From a bacterium (GTDB taxonomy: Bacteria; RBG-13-66-14), in contig DATKYS010000082.1 in NCBI GenBank assembly GCA_035528375.1, positions 1 through 14,021 of the forward strand: a stretch of 14,021 nt of DNA. The letters are read 5' to 3'. The notes beneath the pieces were generated by a model. The model searched no databases and was not told the origin of the DNA. It saw only the letters and a list, made by a program, of their open reading frames with translations. Positions 1 to 6,871 of the stretch are shown one piece after another. A program made the translations under genes and the position numbers. Each line of letters begins with the position of its first letter. The stretch's first letter is position 1.

Positions 1-12
1 GCCCGTGCCCAC

Positions 13-49
13 CCCCTCCCCCCTCTGGGGGGAGGGCGGGGGAGGGGGG
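13..49 (+). repeat. G-rich intergenic repeat, copy A
   Basis: This C-run then G-run element reads C4-T-C6-TCT-G6-A-G3-C-G5-A-G6. A near-identical element lies in inverted orientation at 8377-8412, so it is a dispersed repeat and not chance composition. The left part can pair with the following G-run. The four G-runs at 27-49, separated by single bases, also fit a G-quadruplex motif on the plus strand. No gene is visible from 1 to 173; the remaining sequence holds only a weak promoter candidate. Confidence 0.75.
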
Positions 50-120
50 TGTAGCTATTCCCCCCTCCCTCCGGGAGCGACGCGCCGACGGGGTCAAGGG
101 TGAGGACTTCCGCCCAGCCC

Positions 121-148
121 TTGTCCCTTTGGAGTTGAACAATACAAC
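121..148 (+). promoter_or_regulatory. weak candidate promoter of scpA
   Basis: TTGTCC at 121-126 and TACAAC at 143-148 are separated by 16 bases, about 25 bases before the scpA start. An AGTTG/CAACT inverted repeat (133-149) overlaps the -10. The match is modest and there is no independent support. Confidence 0.25.
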
Positions 149-173
149 TATCCAAGCGAGCGGATAGGCGCCG

Positions 174-890
174 ATGCCCGTCGGGTTTAGAGTCGAGCTG
201 CCGATCTACGAGGGGCCCATGGAGCTCCTCGTCGAGCTCGTCGAGCGCCAGGAAGTCGAGCTGGCCCAGGTGGACGTGGCGCTGGTCTGCGACGAGTTCC
301 TGACCTACGTGGGCCGGGCGGGCGAGCTGGAGCTGGACCTGGCGGGCGAGTTCCTGGTCATGGCGGCGACGCTGGTGGAGCTGAAGGCCCGGCTCCTCTT
401 CCCCCGGACGCCGGGCGATGTCGGCGAGAGCCGGGACGCCGCCTCGGACCTCCTGGAACAGATCGCCCTCTACAAGCGCTTCAAGGACCTGGCCGCGACG
501 CTGCGGGAGATGGAGGCCGCCCAGCTCGAGCTCTTCCCGCGCGGCGCGCCGGCCGATTTCGCCGCCCTCCGCCGCCCGCTGGAATCCTCCGAGGACCTGG
601 TCCTGCTGGTCGAGGCCTACGGCCGCCTTGTCCCGACCGACATGGACGAGGGCTTCCTGGCCGAGGAGAAGGTCACCATCGCCGAGCGGATGGAGGAGTT
701 GCAGACGGTCCTGCTCGAGCGGGGTCGGGTGTCCCTGGGCGAGCTCATCCCGGACCGGCGTCGCCGGGAGTACGTGGTGGTGACCTTTCTGGCCCTGCTG
801 GAGCTCGTGCGGCTGAAGAGGGTCCGCCTGGCCCAGGCCGAGCCCTACCTCCGCCTGTGGATAGTCCCCCCCGACGAGGCGCCGTCTTGA
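174..890 (+). CDS. scpA: segregation and condensation protein A (ScpA)
   Basis: ScpA is the kleisin that bridges the two SMC heads and, with ScpB, forms the bacterial condensin that compacts and segregates chromosomes. The 238-residue product has the family N-terminus: a beta strand running into YEGPMELLVELVERQ (residues 12-26, the usual F/Y-EGPLDLLL motif), then a helical region with the conserved FLVMAATLVELKARLLFP stretch at about 61-78. The C-terminal winged-helix segment (about 180-232) contains TFLALLELVRLKRVRLAQ, typical of kleisin contact with the SMC head. Length is normal. The ATG at 174 has only a weak ribosome-binding site, but the next Met would remove the conserved motif. The stop overlaps the start of the downstream scpB-cmk gene by 4 bases (TTGA), so the two are probably translationally coupled. 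The assignment is firm. Confidence 0.95.
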   Translation: MPVGFRVELPIYEGPMELLVELVERQEVELAQVDVALVCDEFLTYVGRAGELELDLAGEFLVMAATLVELKARLLFPRTPGDVGESRDAASDLLEQIALYKRFKDLAATLREMEAAQLELFPRGAPADFAALRRPLESSEDLVLLVEAYGRLVPTDMDEGFLAEEKVTIAERMEELQTVLLERGRVSLGELIPDRRRREYVVVTFLALLELVRLKRVRLAQAEPYLRLWIVPPDEAPS

Positions 891-2146
891 ACGAAGATTC
901 CACCCCTCCCCAGGAAAACCTGTTCGCCGGGCTGGAGGCGATTCTCTTCGCGGCGGACGCGCCGGTCTCCATCCACCGCCTGGTGCGGGCCTTGGGCCAC
1001 CCCCGGAGCCGGGTCGAGGATGCGTTGAGCGCCCTGGGGCGGCGTTACGCCGAGAACGACCGCGGGGTGGAGCTGGTGGAGCTGGGCGGCGGCTGGCAGC
1101 TCTTCACCAAGCGCCGGTTCTCCCGGGCCGTGGAGAAGGCCCTGGGCCAGCCCCCGCGCAACCGGACCCGCCTCTCCGCCGCGGCCCTGGAGACCCTGGC
1201 CATCATCGCCTACCGTCAGCCCATCACCCGGGGCGAGATCGAGGCCATCCGCGGGGTGGACACATCGGGCACCCTGGCGAGTCTTTCCGAGCACAAGCTG
1301 ATCGAGGTCTCCGGCCGCGCCGAGAGCGCCGGGCGCCCCAACCTCTACTCCACCACCGAGGGCTTTTTGAACTTCTTCGGCCTGCGGCACCTGGGCGAGC
1401 TGCCCCAGCCGGGGGCGGAGGGGGAGGTCCCGGAAGAGGGAGACGCCGTCCGCATCGCCATAGACGGTCCCGCGGGGTCGGGTAAGTCCACCGTGGCGCG
1501 GCTGGTGGCCTCGCGGCTGGGGCTGGTGTACGTGGACACCGGGGCGTTCTACAGGGCGCTGACCTGGCTGGCCCTCGAGCGCGGGACGGACCTGGACGAT
1601 CCGGCGGCGCTGGTGGAGCTGGCCCGGGACGCCGAGCTCGAGCTCGAGGTGGAGGACCACACCGCCCGTCTCCTCCTCGGGGGTGTCCCCGTGGGCGCCG
1701 AAATCCGCTCCCCCCGGGTCACCACGGCCATCAAGCGCGTGGCCGACCTCCCGCCGATCAGAAACCTGGTGAACGGGCGCATCCGGGAACTGGCCCGGCG
1801 GCTGCCCGGCGGGGTGGTGGCCGAGGGCCGCGACATCGGCACCCTCCTCTTTCCCGACACGCCCCATAAGTTTTACCTGACGGCGTCGGTGACCGAGCGG
1901 GCGCGGCGGCGACTGGAGGACCATCGGGCCCGGGGCGAGGCCGTCACCCTCCCCGAGCTCGAGGCGCAGATAGTCGAGCGGGACCGCGCCGACTCCACCA
2001 GGCAGTACGGGGCGCTCACCCGGCTGCCCGAGGCCCTCGAGATAAACACCACCGGGATGACCATCCAGGAGGTCGTCGAGGCGGTCATCGGGGGGGTGGA
2101 GCTCCGCCGCGCCGAGCCGGCGTCCGATACGCCGGGGACCGACTGA
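887..2146 (+). CDS. ScpB-cytidylate kinase fusion protein
   Basis: One uninterrupted 419-residue frame joins two proteins normally made separately. Residues about 10-172 are ScpB (condensin subunit with two winged helices), recognised by ETLAIIAYRQPITRGEIEAIRGVD and by GRPNLYSTTEGFLNFFGL. After a linker of about 14 Pro/Glu/Gly-rich residues, about 187-410 is CMP/dCMP kinase. It shows a P-loop GPAGSGKST (194-202), the VAEGRDIGTLLFPD substrate-binding motif and the arginine-rich lid RDRADSTRQYG. Cmk phosphorylates CMP/dCMP with ATP in pyrimidine nucleotide recycling. No ATG, GTG or TTG lies just before the kinase part, so separate translation is unlikely. I chose the TTG at 887 because GAGG (876-879) sits 7 bases upstream and it overlaps the scpA stop as TTGA. 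A GTG at 857 would add 10 residues but lacks a ribosome-binding site. In many genomes scpA, scpB and cmk are neighbours, often with rluB between; rluB is absent here. Confidence 0.93.
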   Translation: MNEDSTPPQENLFAGLEAILFAADAPVSIHRLVRALGHPRSRVEDALSALGRRYAENDRGVELVELGGGWQLFTKRRFSRAVEKALGQPPRNRTRLSAAALETLAIIAYRQPITRGEIEAIRGVDTSGTLASLSEHKLIEVSGRAESAGRPNLYSTTEGFLNFFGLRHLGELPQPGAEGEVPEEGDAVRIAIDGPAGSGKSTVARLVASRLGLVYVDTGAFYRALTWLALERGTDLDDPAALVELARDAELELEVEDHTARLLLGGVPVGAEIRSPRVTTAIKRVADLPPIRNLVNGRIRELARRLPGGVVAEGRDIGTLLFPDTPHKFYLTASVTERARRRLEDHRARGEAVTLPELEAQIVERDRADSTRQYGALTRLPEALEINTTGMTIQEVVEAVIGGVELRRAEPASDTPGTD

Positions 2147-2162
2147 CCGTCCGGCACGGGGC

Positions 2163-2192
2163 TTGGCCTCGACCCCGAAACCGTGTTAAAAT
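2163..2192 (+). promoter_or_regulatory. sigma70-type promoter with extended -10
   Basis: TTGGCC (2163-2168) and TAAAAT (2187-2192) are 18 bases apart. The TGT at 2184-2186 supplies an extended -10. This would start transcription near 2199 and give a leader of about 38 bases for the lipoprotein pair that follows. Confidence 0.55.
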
Positions 2193-2236
2193 CAATTGTT
2201 GTCTTTCGTCACCCCAAATACCCAAGGAGCGACAAG

Positions 2237-2869
2237 ATGCATAGGTTACTCTACGTGGTGCTGGCTCTGTCGTTCGCGCTCTTCCTCGTGGCCTGCGAGG
2301 AGGAGAAGCCCCAGGAGCCGGTCGAGCCGGTCGAGCCCGTCTTGCCGGCGGTCGTGTACGAGATGTCCGAGCTTGCTGCGACCCCCGTGGTCTTCAAGGA
2401 GCTCACCGGCGACTACGATCTCTTCGGCGACGCCGTGGAGGCGGGATTCACCGCCCTCAAGGACGCGAAGATAGAGGTCGTCAGCGACCCCTTCGGCGTC
2501 TTCTTCGATGATCCCGCGCTGGTGGCGCCCGATGAGCTGCGCTCCGAGGTCTGCTTCCCCGTGGCCGCCGACGTGAAGCCGCCCAAGGGTTACGCCTACA
2601 AGGTCACCGAGCCCTGCAAGGCCGTCATGACCACCTTCATGGGCGAGTTCACCGATGAGAACATGCCCGATTACGCCGCGCTCTACAAGTACGTCGCCGA
2701 TCAGGGTCTCCTCGTCGCGGGTCCGATGCTCAATGTCTACCACTGGGGCTCCGAGGATCCCGCCGAGTACGTCACCGACATCTACGTCCCCGTGACGGAG
2801 CCGCCGGCGCCCGAGGCCGAGACGGCCGAAACCCCTGCGACCGAGCCCGCCGAGGAGCCGCCGGCCTAG
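2237..2869 (+). CDS. lipoprotein with GyrI-like ligand-binding domain
   Basis: The 210-residue product starts at the ATG at 2237, preceded by AAGGAG (2224-2229) at a 7-base spacing. The upstream in-frame GTG at 2183 lies inside the promoter. A lipoprotein signal peptide (residues 1-19) ends in lipobox LVAC, with Cys20 as the lipidated residue. An acidic Glu/Pro linker follows, then one GyrI-like (AraC effector-binding/SHS2-type) domain at about 45-190. It carries a GDYDLF start, a DPFGVFFDDP strand-turn, and the terminal NVYHWG...VTDIYVPV signature. The tail is Ala/Pro/Glu-rich. GyrI-like domains usually bind small hydrophobic ligands in the cytoplasm, often attached to DNA-binding domains. 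Here the domain is secreted and membrane-anchored with no other domain. The glutamate often found in the E-x-Y motif is Asn here. It is the first of two paralogues, 27 bases apart, and the ligand is unknown. Confidence 0.8.
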   Translation: MHRLLYVVLALSFALFLVACEEEKPQEPVEPVEPVLPAVVYEMSELAATPVVFKELTGDYDLFGDAVEAGFTALKDAKIEVVSDPFGVFFDDPALVAPDELRSEVCFPVAADVKPPKGYAYKVTEPCKAVMTTFMGEFTDENMPDYAALYKYVADQGLLVAGPMLNVYHWGSEDPAEYVTDIYVPVTEPPAPEAETAETPATEPAEEPPA

Positions 2870-2896
2870 CGGTCCGTTTAATTCGAGGAGGTTCCC

Positions 2897-3520
2897 GTGA
2901 GGATGGCCGTTGCTTTCGCGGCGCTCATGCTGTTCCTCTGCGCCGGTTGCGGCGACGACCAGCCCCAGCACGTGGCCTCACCCACCGGTGAGCCCGTCCA
3001 GGTCGAGGCCGCCCCCGAGGTGGTCCGCAAGAACTTGTCGGGCACCGGCGCGCTGGTCATGGCCGAGACGGGGGACTTCAACCTGTACCCCCAGGCGCTG
3101 GACGAGGCGCTGGCGGCTATCGCGGCCAAGGGCATCGAGCCGCTGGGCGACCCCATGGGAATACTCGACCCCGAGTCCGCCGGCCTCCCCCTCGCCGAGC
3201 GGCGGTGGGAGGTGCTGATCCCGGTTCCCAACGACACCTTTCCCCCGGTGGGGTTCACCTACCGGGACGTCGAGGGCGGACCGTCGGCCATGTTGAGCTT
3301 CAAGGGCCCCTTCAAGCGGGACCGCATCCCCCTCTACGAGACGCTCGATTCCTGGGTGTACGCCCACGGATTCGTGCCCGCCGGTCCGCCGATCGAGGTG
3401 TACCACTGGGGCGAGAACCTGCCCGAGGAGGAGCGCGTCACCGAAATCTACCTCCACATCGGCGAGCCCGGGGGTGAACCGGAACCGGCCGCCGAGCCGA
3501 CGGGGGAGGGGACGGAGTAG
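2897..3520 (+). CDS. second lipoprotein with GyrI-like domain (paralogue)
   Basis: The 207-residue product is a diverged tandem copy of the preceding gene. They share TGDFNLY/TGDYDLF, the DPMGI/DPFGV turn and the ending VYHWGE...VTEIYLHI. The GTG at 2897 is preceded by GAGGAGGT (2885-2892). An ATG two codons later (2903) is a possible alternative. Residues 1-17 form a signal peptide followed by Cys18; the lipobox (C-A-G-C) lacks Leu at -3, so lipidation is likely but less certain than in the neighbour. The GyrI-like domain spans about 45-190 and keeps the Glu of the E-x-Y motif (IEVYHWGE), which the first copy has lost. The C-terminal tail is rich in Pro, Glu and Ala. With a gap of only 27 bases the pair is probably one operon. 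The function beyond ligand binding outside the cytoplasm cannot be read from the sequence. Confidence 0.78.
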   Translation: MRMAVAFAALMLFLCAGCGDDQPQHVASPTGEPVQVEAAPEVVRKNLSGTGALVMAETGDFNLYPQALDEALAAIAAKGIEPLGDPMGILDPESAGLPLAERRWEVLIPVPNDTFPPVGFTYRDVEGGPSAMLSFKGPFKRDRIPLYETLDSWVYAHGFVPAGPPIEVYHWGENLPEEERVTEIYLHIGEPGGEPEPAAEPTGEGTE

Positions 3521-3847
3521 CACGATGTCCGCCGGAGTAGGGTGGACCGGGCTCAGGCTGTAACGGGGTGGTGCGATATACTGCCGGGTGTAAGGCGGGC
3601 CGGGCTCCAGTTTGAGCGGGTCGGTTTGACATCCTGCCGGGTGCAGGGCCGGGCCGGCGACGAGACGGGAAACGCGGCTTGGTTTGACAAGGGTCAGCCG
3701 GACCGGCATCGCGGCGGGATTTGGCATGAATCGGCCGGGCCGGTGTCGGCCGACCCCGAGCCGGGACGGGGAAGCACGGCGTGATTTGACACGGACCAGC
3801 CGGGGTGGAACCGCTTCCGCCCCGGCTGTAACGTGATTCGAGACGGT
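3521..3847. repeat. degenerate tandem repeat array, unit about 50-65 nt
   Basis: This 327-base gap holds no credible gene. Unit starts can be aligned at 3521, 3572, 3625, 3683, 3720, 3785 and weakly 3837. The best conserved part is TTTGACA (exact at 3625, 3683 and 3785; TTTGGCA at 3720), followed by a CCGG-rich core. The first two units align with the third through GCCGGGTG/CCGGGCTC blocks, and GGCTGTAACG ends both an early unit (3556-3565) and the late unit (3824-3833). TTGACA resembles a -35 box, but no unit has a convincing -10 at 16-18 bases. Units are too divergent and the spacing too irregular for a CRISPR. Confidence 0.6.
3798..3827 (+). other. strong 13-bp RNA hairpin before the arsenate-reductase gene
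   Basis: AGCCGGGGTGGAA (3798-3810) pairs with TTCCGCCCCGGCT (3815-3827) around a CCGC loop, with a single G-U pair. There is no T-run after it, so it is not a canonical terminator. It lies 20 bases before the ATG at 3848. It could terminate readthrough from the lipoproteins, stabilise an RNA end or hinder translation. Confidence 0.6.
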
Positions 3848-4308
<461 letters not shown>

Positions 4309-4312
<4 letters not shown>

Positions 4313-5214
4313 AGGTCGCCATCACCGGCCCCGACGGGCTTTTAGGAACGGAACTGGTCCGGGAGTGCATCGCCGCCGGTGCCACCGTGGACCCGCTCCT
4401 GGAGTCCGAGTGCGACGTGACCGACGCCGATGCGCTGCGCAGGCGCCTGGGGCGCGTCTCGCCGGAGCTGGTCATCCACGCCGCCGCCTACACCGACGTG
4501 AACGGGGCCGAGGCCGATCCCGACCGCGCCTACGCGGTGAACGCCTTCGGCACCTTCCACGTCTGCCGCGCCGCCGAGGCGGTGGGCGCCCGGGTGGTTT
4601 ACATCTCCACGGACTTCGTCTTCGACGGCTCCCTGGGGCGTCCCTACGCGCCCGACGACGAACTTCGGCCCCTCCAGGTGTACGGGCGGACGAAGCTGGC
4701 CGGCGAGCTCTACGTCCAGGGGCATCCCCCCGGCGGGCTCGTCGTGCGCACCGGCTCCCTCTTCGGCCCCGGCGGCGCGGGGTTCCCGGACAGATTCTGC
4801 GGGCAAGCCGCGACGGGCGGGCCGCTCACCGTCGTCAACGACCGGTGGTGCAGCCCGACCTACGCCCCGGACCTGGCGAACGCCGTCGTCGTCCTCGCGG
4901 GAAAGGCCGACTCCGGCGTCTTTCACCTGACCAACACGGGCTCGGTCACCTGGTACGACTACGCCCTGCATCTGGTGGACGGCCTGGGGCTCGACGTCGA
5001 GGTCGTTCCGGTGGGCGCGAAGGAGTACGCGGCCCCGGCGCCCCGTCCCGCCAGGATCGAGCTGGACCGCTCCGCCGCCGCCGGGCTGGACGTGGTGATG
5101 CGGCCCTGGGACGAGGCGCTCGCGGACTATCTGGACCGGTGCGGCGACCGGCTGCGCAGGAGCGCGGGGCGGGAATCCGGTCCGCCTCCCAGTGGCGGGG
5201 GGCTGGATGGGTGA
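4309..5214 (+). CDS. rmlD: dTDP-4-dehydrorhamnose reductase (RmlD-like)
   Basis: The 301-residue product is an NAD(P)H-dependent sugar-nucleotide reductase of the extended SDR superfamily. The last step of dTDP-L-rhamnose synthesis is the standard role. Visible elements are the nucleotide-binding GPDGLLG (7-13), CDVTDADAL and VIHAAAYTDVNGAE (55-68), the catalytic STD of ISTDFVFDG (99-107), YGRTK (Tyr125, Lys129), and the late RPARIELD substrate-side segment typical of RmlD. The C-terminal 20 residues are Gly/Pro/Arg-rich and probably disordered. The TTG start overlaps the previous stop as TTGA, and GAGG at 4298-4301 lies 7 bases upstream, the same arrangement as scpA/scpB. No rmlA, rmlB or rmlC is in the window, so a related 4-keto-sugar reductase role is possible. 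It overlaps the next gene by 8 bases. Confidence 0.88.
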
Positions 5215-6088
5215 GCTCGAATCCTACGCGGCGCGGGTGAGGCGGCTGGTGGACGACCGGCTGCTGTCGCTGGCTGCCGGCGACGACCCCCGTTGCGCCA
5301 AGCCCCACGCCGCCGTCAGGCACACGGTGGAGGCGGGCGGCAAGCGGCTGCGCCCCGTCCTCTTTTTCGCCTCCTGCGAGGTCTGCGGCGCCAGGCCCGA
5401 GCCCTTCCTCGACGCGGCCTGCGCCGTGGAGCTGGTGCACACCGCCAGCCTGGTCCTCGACGACCTGCCCTGCATGGACGACGCGCAACTGCGGCGCGGA
5501 CGACCCACCCTCCACGTGCTCTACGACGAGGCGACGGCGGTGCTGGCCGCGGTGGCGGAGCTGATGGCCGCCTTCGAGCTCATCGCGCGCTGCCCCGGCA
5601 TCCGGCGCGATTCCCTGGCCCGCGACATGGCCGCCGAGCTGGCCCGCGCCGTGGGCCTGGACGGGATGATAGCCGGACAGCAGCTAGATCTGGACTCGGT
5701 GGGCCGGCGGCTCTCCACGGACGAGATGGAGTTCGTCCACGCCCGCAAGACCGGCGCCCTCTTCACCGCGACCGCCCGCATGGGGGCCCTGGCCGCCGGG
5801 GCCTCGGAGCCCGAGATCCAGGCCCTGGATGCCTATGCCAAGAACCTGGGCCTCGCCTTCCAGATCGTGGACGACATCCTGGACGCCACCGCCACCGCGG
5901 AGGAGCTGGGCAAGGACGTGGGCAAGGACGCGGAGAAGCCCACCTTCGTCCACCTCTTCGGTCTGGAGACGAGCCGGACCGTGGCCGGGGAGCTGATCGC
6001 CACCGCCAAGGGGTCCCTGGGGGTTTTCCGGCGCGGCACCGCGGTCCTCGGAGAGCTGGCCGACTTCGTCCTGGCGCGGAAATCTTGA
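5207..6088 (+). CDS. ispA: short-chain polyprenyl (farnesyl/geranylgeranyl) diphosphate synthase
   Basis: The 293-residue product condenses allylic diphosphates with isopentenyl diphosphate using Mg2+, feeding quinones, carotenoids or undecaprenyl carriers. It has GGKRLRP (44-50), the first Asp-rich motif DDLPCMDDAQLRRGRP (85-100, with the two-residue insertion of bacterial farnesyl/GGPP synthases), ARKTGALF (179-186), and the second Asp-rich motif QIVDDILD (219-226) followed by GKDVGKDAEKPTF. One oddity is that the usual A-x-L-A-G-D segment after the first motif reads AVLAAVAEL (111-119), lacking the Gly-Asp. The Asp-rich catalytic motifs are intact, so activity is still likely. The ATG at 5207, preceded by a G-run, overlaps rmlD by 8 bases; a GTG at 5192 would add five residues. 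Product chain length cannot be fixed from sequence alone. Confidence 0.9.
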   Translation: MGELESYAARVRRLVDDRLLSLAAGDDPRCAKPHAAVRHTVEAGGKRLRPVLFFASCEVCGARPEPFLDAACAVELVHTASLVLDDLPCMDDAQLRRGRPTLHVLYDEATAVLAAVAELMAAFELIARCPGIRRDSLARDMAAELARAVGLDGMIAGQQLDLDSVGRRLSTDEMEFVHARKTGALFTATARMGALAAGASEPEIQALDAYAKNLGLAFQIVDDILDATATAEELGKDVGKDAEKPTFVHLFGLETSRTVAGELIATAKGSLGVFRRGTAVLGELADFVLARKS

Positions 6089-6113
6089 CAGTTCTCCGTT
6101 TCGCTGCTATATT
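6085..6113 (+). promoter_or_regulatory. near-consensus sigma70 promoter
   Basis: A perfect TTGACA (6085-6090) lies 17 bases from TATATT (6108-6113). The -35 overlaps the TGA stop of the prenyltransferase gene. It is the best promoter in the window and faces the lipoprotein gene starting at 6253. Confidence 0.85.
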
Positions 6114-6119
6114 ATCTTA

Positions 6120-6252
6120 ACGCGGGGGCGATGCGGTCGAGCCGGGAACCCAGACCCTCCCCCGGACGTAATTGAAAAGCCCCGGGAAGCGAATGCTTCG
6201 CCGTGGGTTATGGTCGCGGCCCGGAAAAGCCGCCGGTCAGCGGAGGACTCCC
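6120..6252 (+). promoter_or_regulatory. structured 5' leader of about 130 nt
   Basis: The predicted transcript start near 6120 leaves an unusually long leader. It contains an imperfect direct repeat, GAAAAGCCCCGGGAAGCG at 6174-6191 and GAAAAGCCGCCGGTCAGCG at 6224-6242. A small hairpin, GAAGC/GCTTC, lies at 6186-6199. The second repeat runs into the GGAGG ribosome-binding site (6242-6246), so pairing that involves it could affect translation. I recognise no known riboswitch. Confidence 0.4.
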
Positions 6253-6807
6253 ATGCACAAGGCCATCATCCCAGCGGTCATACTCGTCCTTTTCGCCGGC
6301 CTCGGCTGCGATCTGTTCAGCATCCCGCCGGGCGGCGGCGGCGACGACCAGAGCGAGTGGCAGGACCCGCTCACGCCCCGGGCCGTCATCGAGGACATCC
6401 AATGGTGCTACAACAACGCAAACGGACCCTTCTACGGGACTCTCCTGGACCACGACAATTTCGTCTTCTACTTCGATCCGTCGGACGTGGGCGGTGATCA
6501 TGATATCCCCATCTCCTGGACGTACCAAGCCGAGACTACGGCCACGCAGAACCTCTTCATCGCCGTGGGCGCCGCAAACATCACCCTGACACTGGATTTC
6601 AGCGACAGTGGTGACACCGAGCCCGGTCCCTATGACACCTCGTTCGATATCTCCACCGTGAAATACTTCCTCCGCGTGGTCGTAACGGAAGAGGATATAA
6701 TCTATCAGGCCAATGAACAGGCCAATTTCGAGCTCTCCAAGTTCCCCGACGACAAAGGCATGGATCGCTGGTGGCTCACCAAGTGGTGGGATTTAAAAAA
6801 CGGTTGA
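6253..6807 (+). CDS. predicted exported NTF2-like lipoprotein (paralogue 1 of 3)
   Basis: The 184-residue product begins at the ATG at 6253, six bases after GGAGG (6242-6246). A signal peptide (1-18) ends at Cys19 in AGLGC, an imperfect lipobox. The mature part follows the pattern of an NTF2-like fold: an N-terminal helix (PRAVIEDIQWCYNNAN), then DHDNFVFYFDPSD, and a run of beta strands ending in DRWWLTKWWDLKNG. This fold assignment is my inference. The pattern W-C/A-Y-N/D-N/H...LD-x-D/G-F-x-F/Y recurs in the two minus-strand genes at 6872-7405 and 7474-7998, so all three are paralogues. NTF2-like folds range from enzymes to binding modules and no catalytic residues can be named. It is transcribed alone from a strong promoter and ends at a shared bidirectional terminator. 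Confidence 0.75.
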   Translation: MHKAIIPAVILVLFAGLGCDLFSIPPGGGGDDQSEWQDPLTPRAVIEDIQWCYNNANGPFYGTLLDHDNFVFYFDPSDVGGDHDIPISWTYQAETTATQNLFIAVGAANITLTLDFSDSGDTEPGPYDTSFDISTVKYFLRVVVTEEDIIYQANEQANFELSKFPDDKGMDRWWLTKWWDLKNG

Positions 6808-6820
6808 TCTTCCCGATTTG

Positions 6821-6851
6821 AAAAAAGACGGCCCGCGGGCCGTCTTTTTTT
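6821..6851. terminator. bidirectional Rho-independent terminator
   Basis: GACGGCCCGCGGGCCGTC (6827-6844) is a perfect palindrome, flanked by six A on the left (6821-6826) and seven T on the right. It therefore has a U-tract on either strand. It lies between the ends of two convergent genes (6807 and 6872) and can serve both. Confidence 0.95.
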
Positions 6852-6871
6852 ATCGCGCGGCGGGGCGCCGG

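Noticed and set aside
845-1924. Long open frame (359 codons) on the minus strand opposite scpB-cmk
   Set aside because: It has low-complexity His/Gly/Arg/Pro composition and no recognisable motif, and lies exactly opposite a well-supported gene. Such frames are expected in G+C-rich DNA.
3572-3583. GATATACT as a -10 box
   Set aside because: No acceptable -35 lies 16-18 bases upstream and no TG extension is present. It aligns better as a variant of the repeat unit.
3542-3784. 80-codon open frame on the plus strand in the repeat gap
   Set aside because: It starts without a ribosome-binding site, spans several repeat units and shows no protein-like pattern.
3521-3847. Possible CRISPR array
   Set aside because: Units are degenerate, spacing varies from about 37 to 65 bases, there are no constant repeats with unique spacers, and no cas gene is present.
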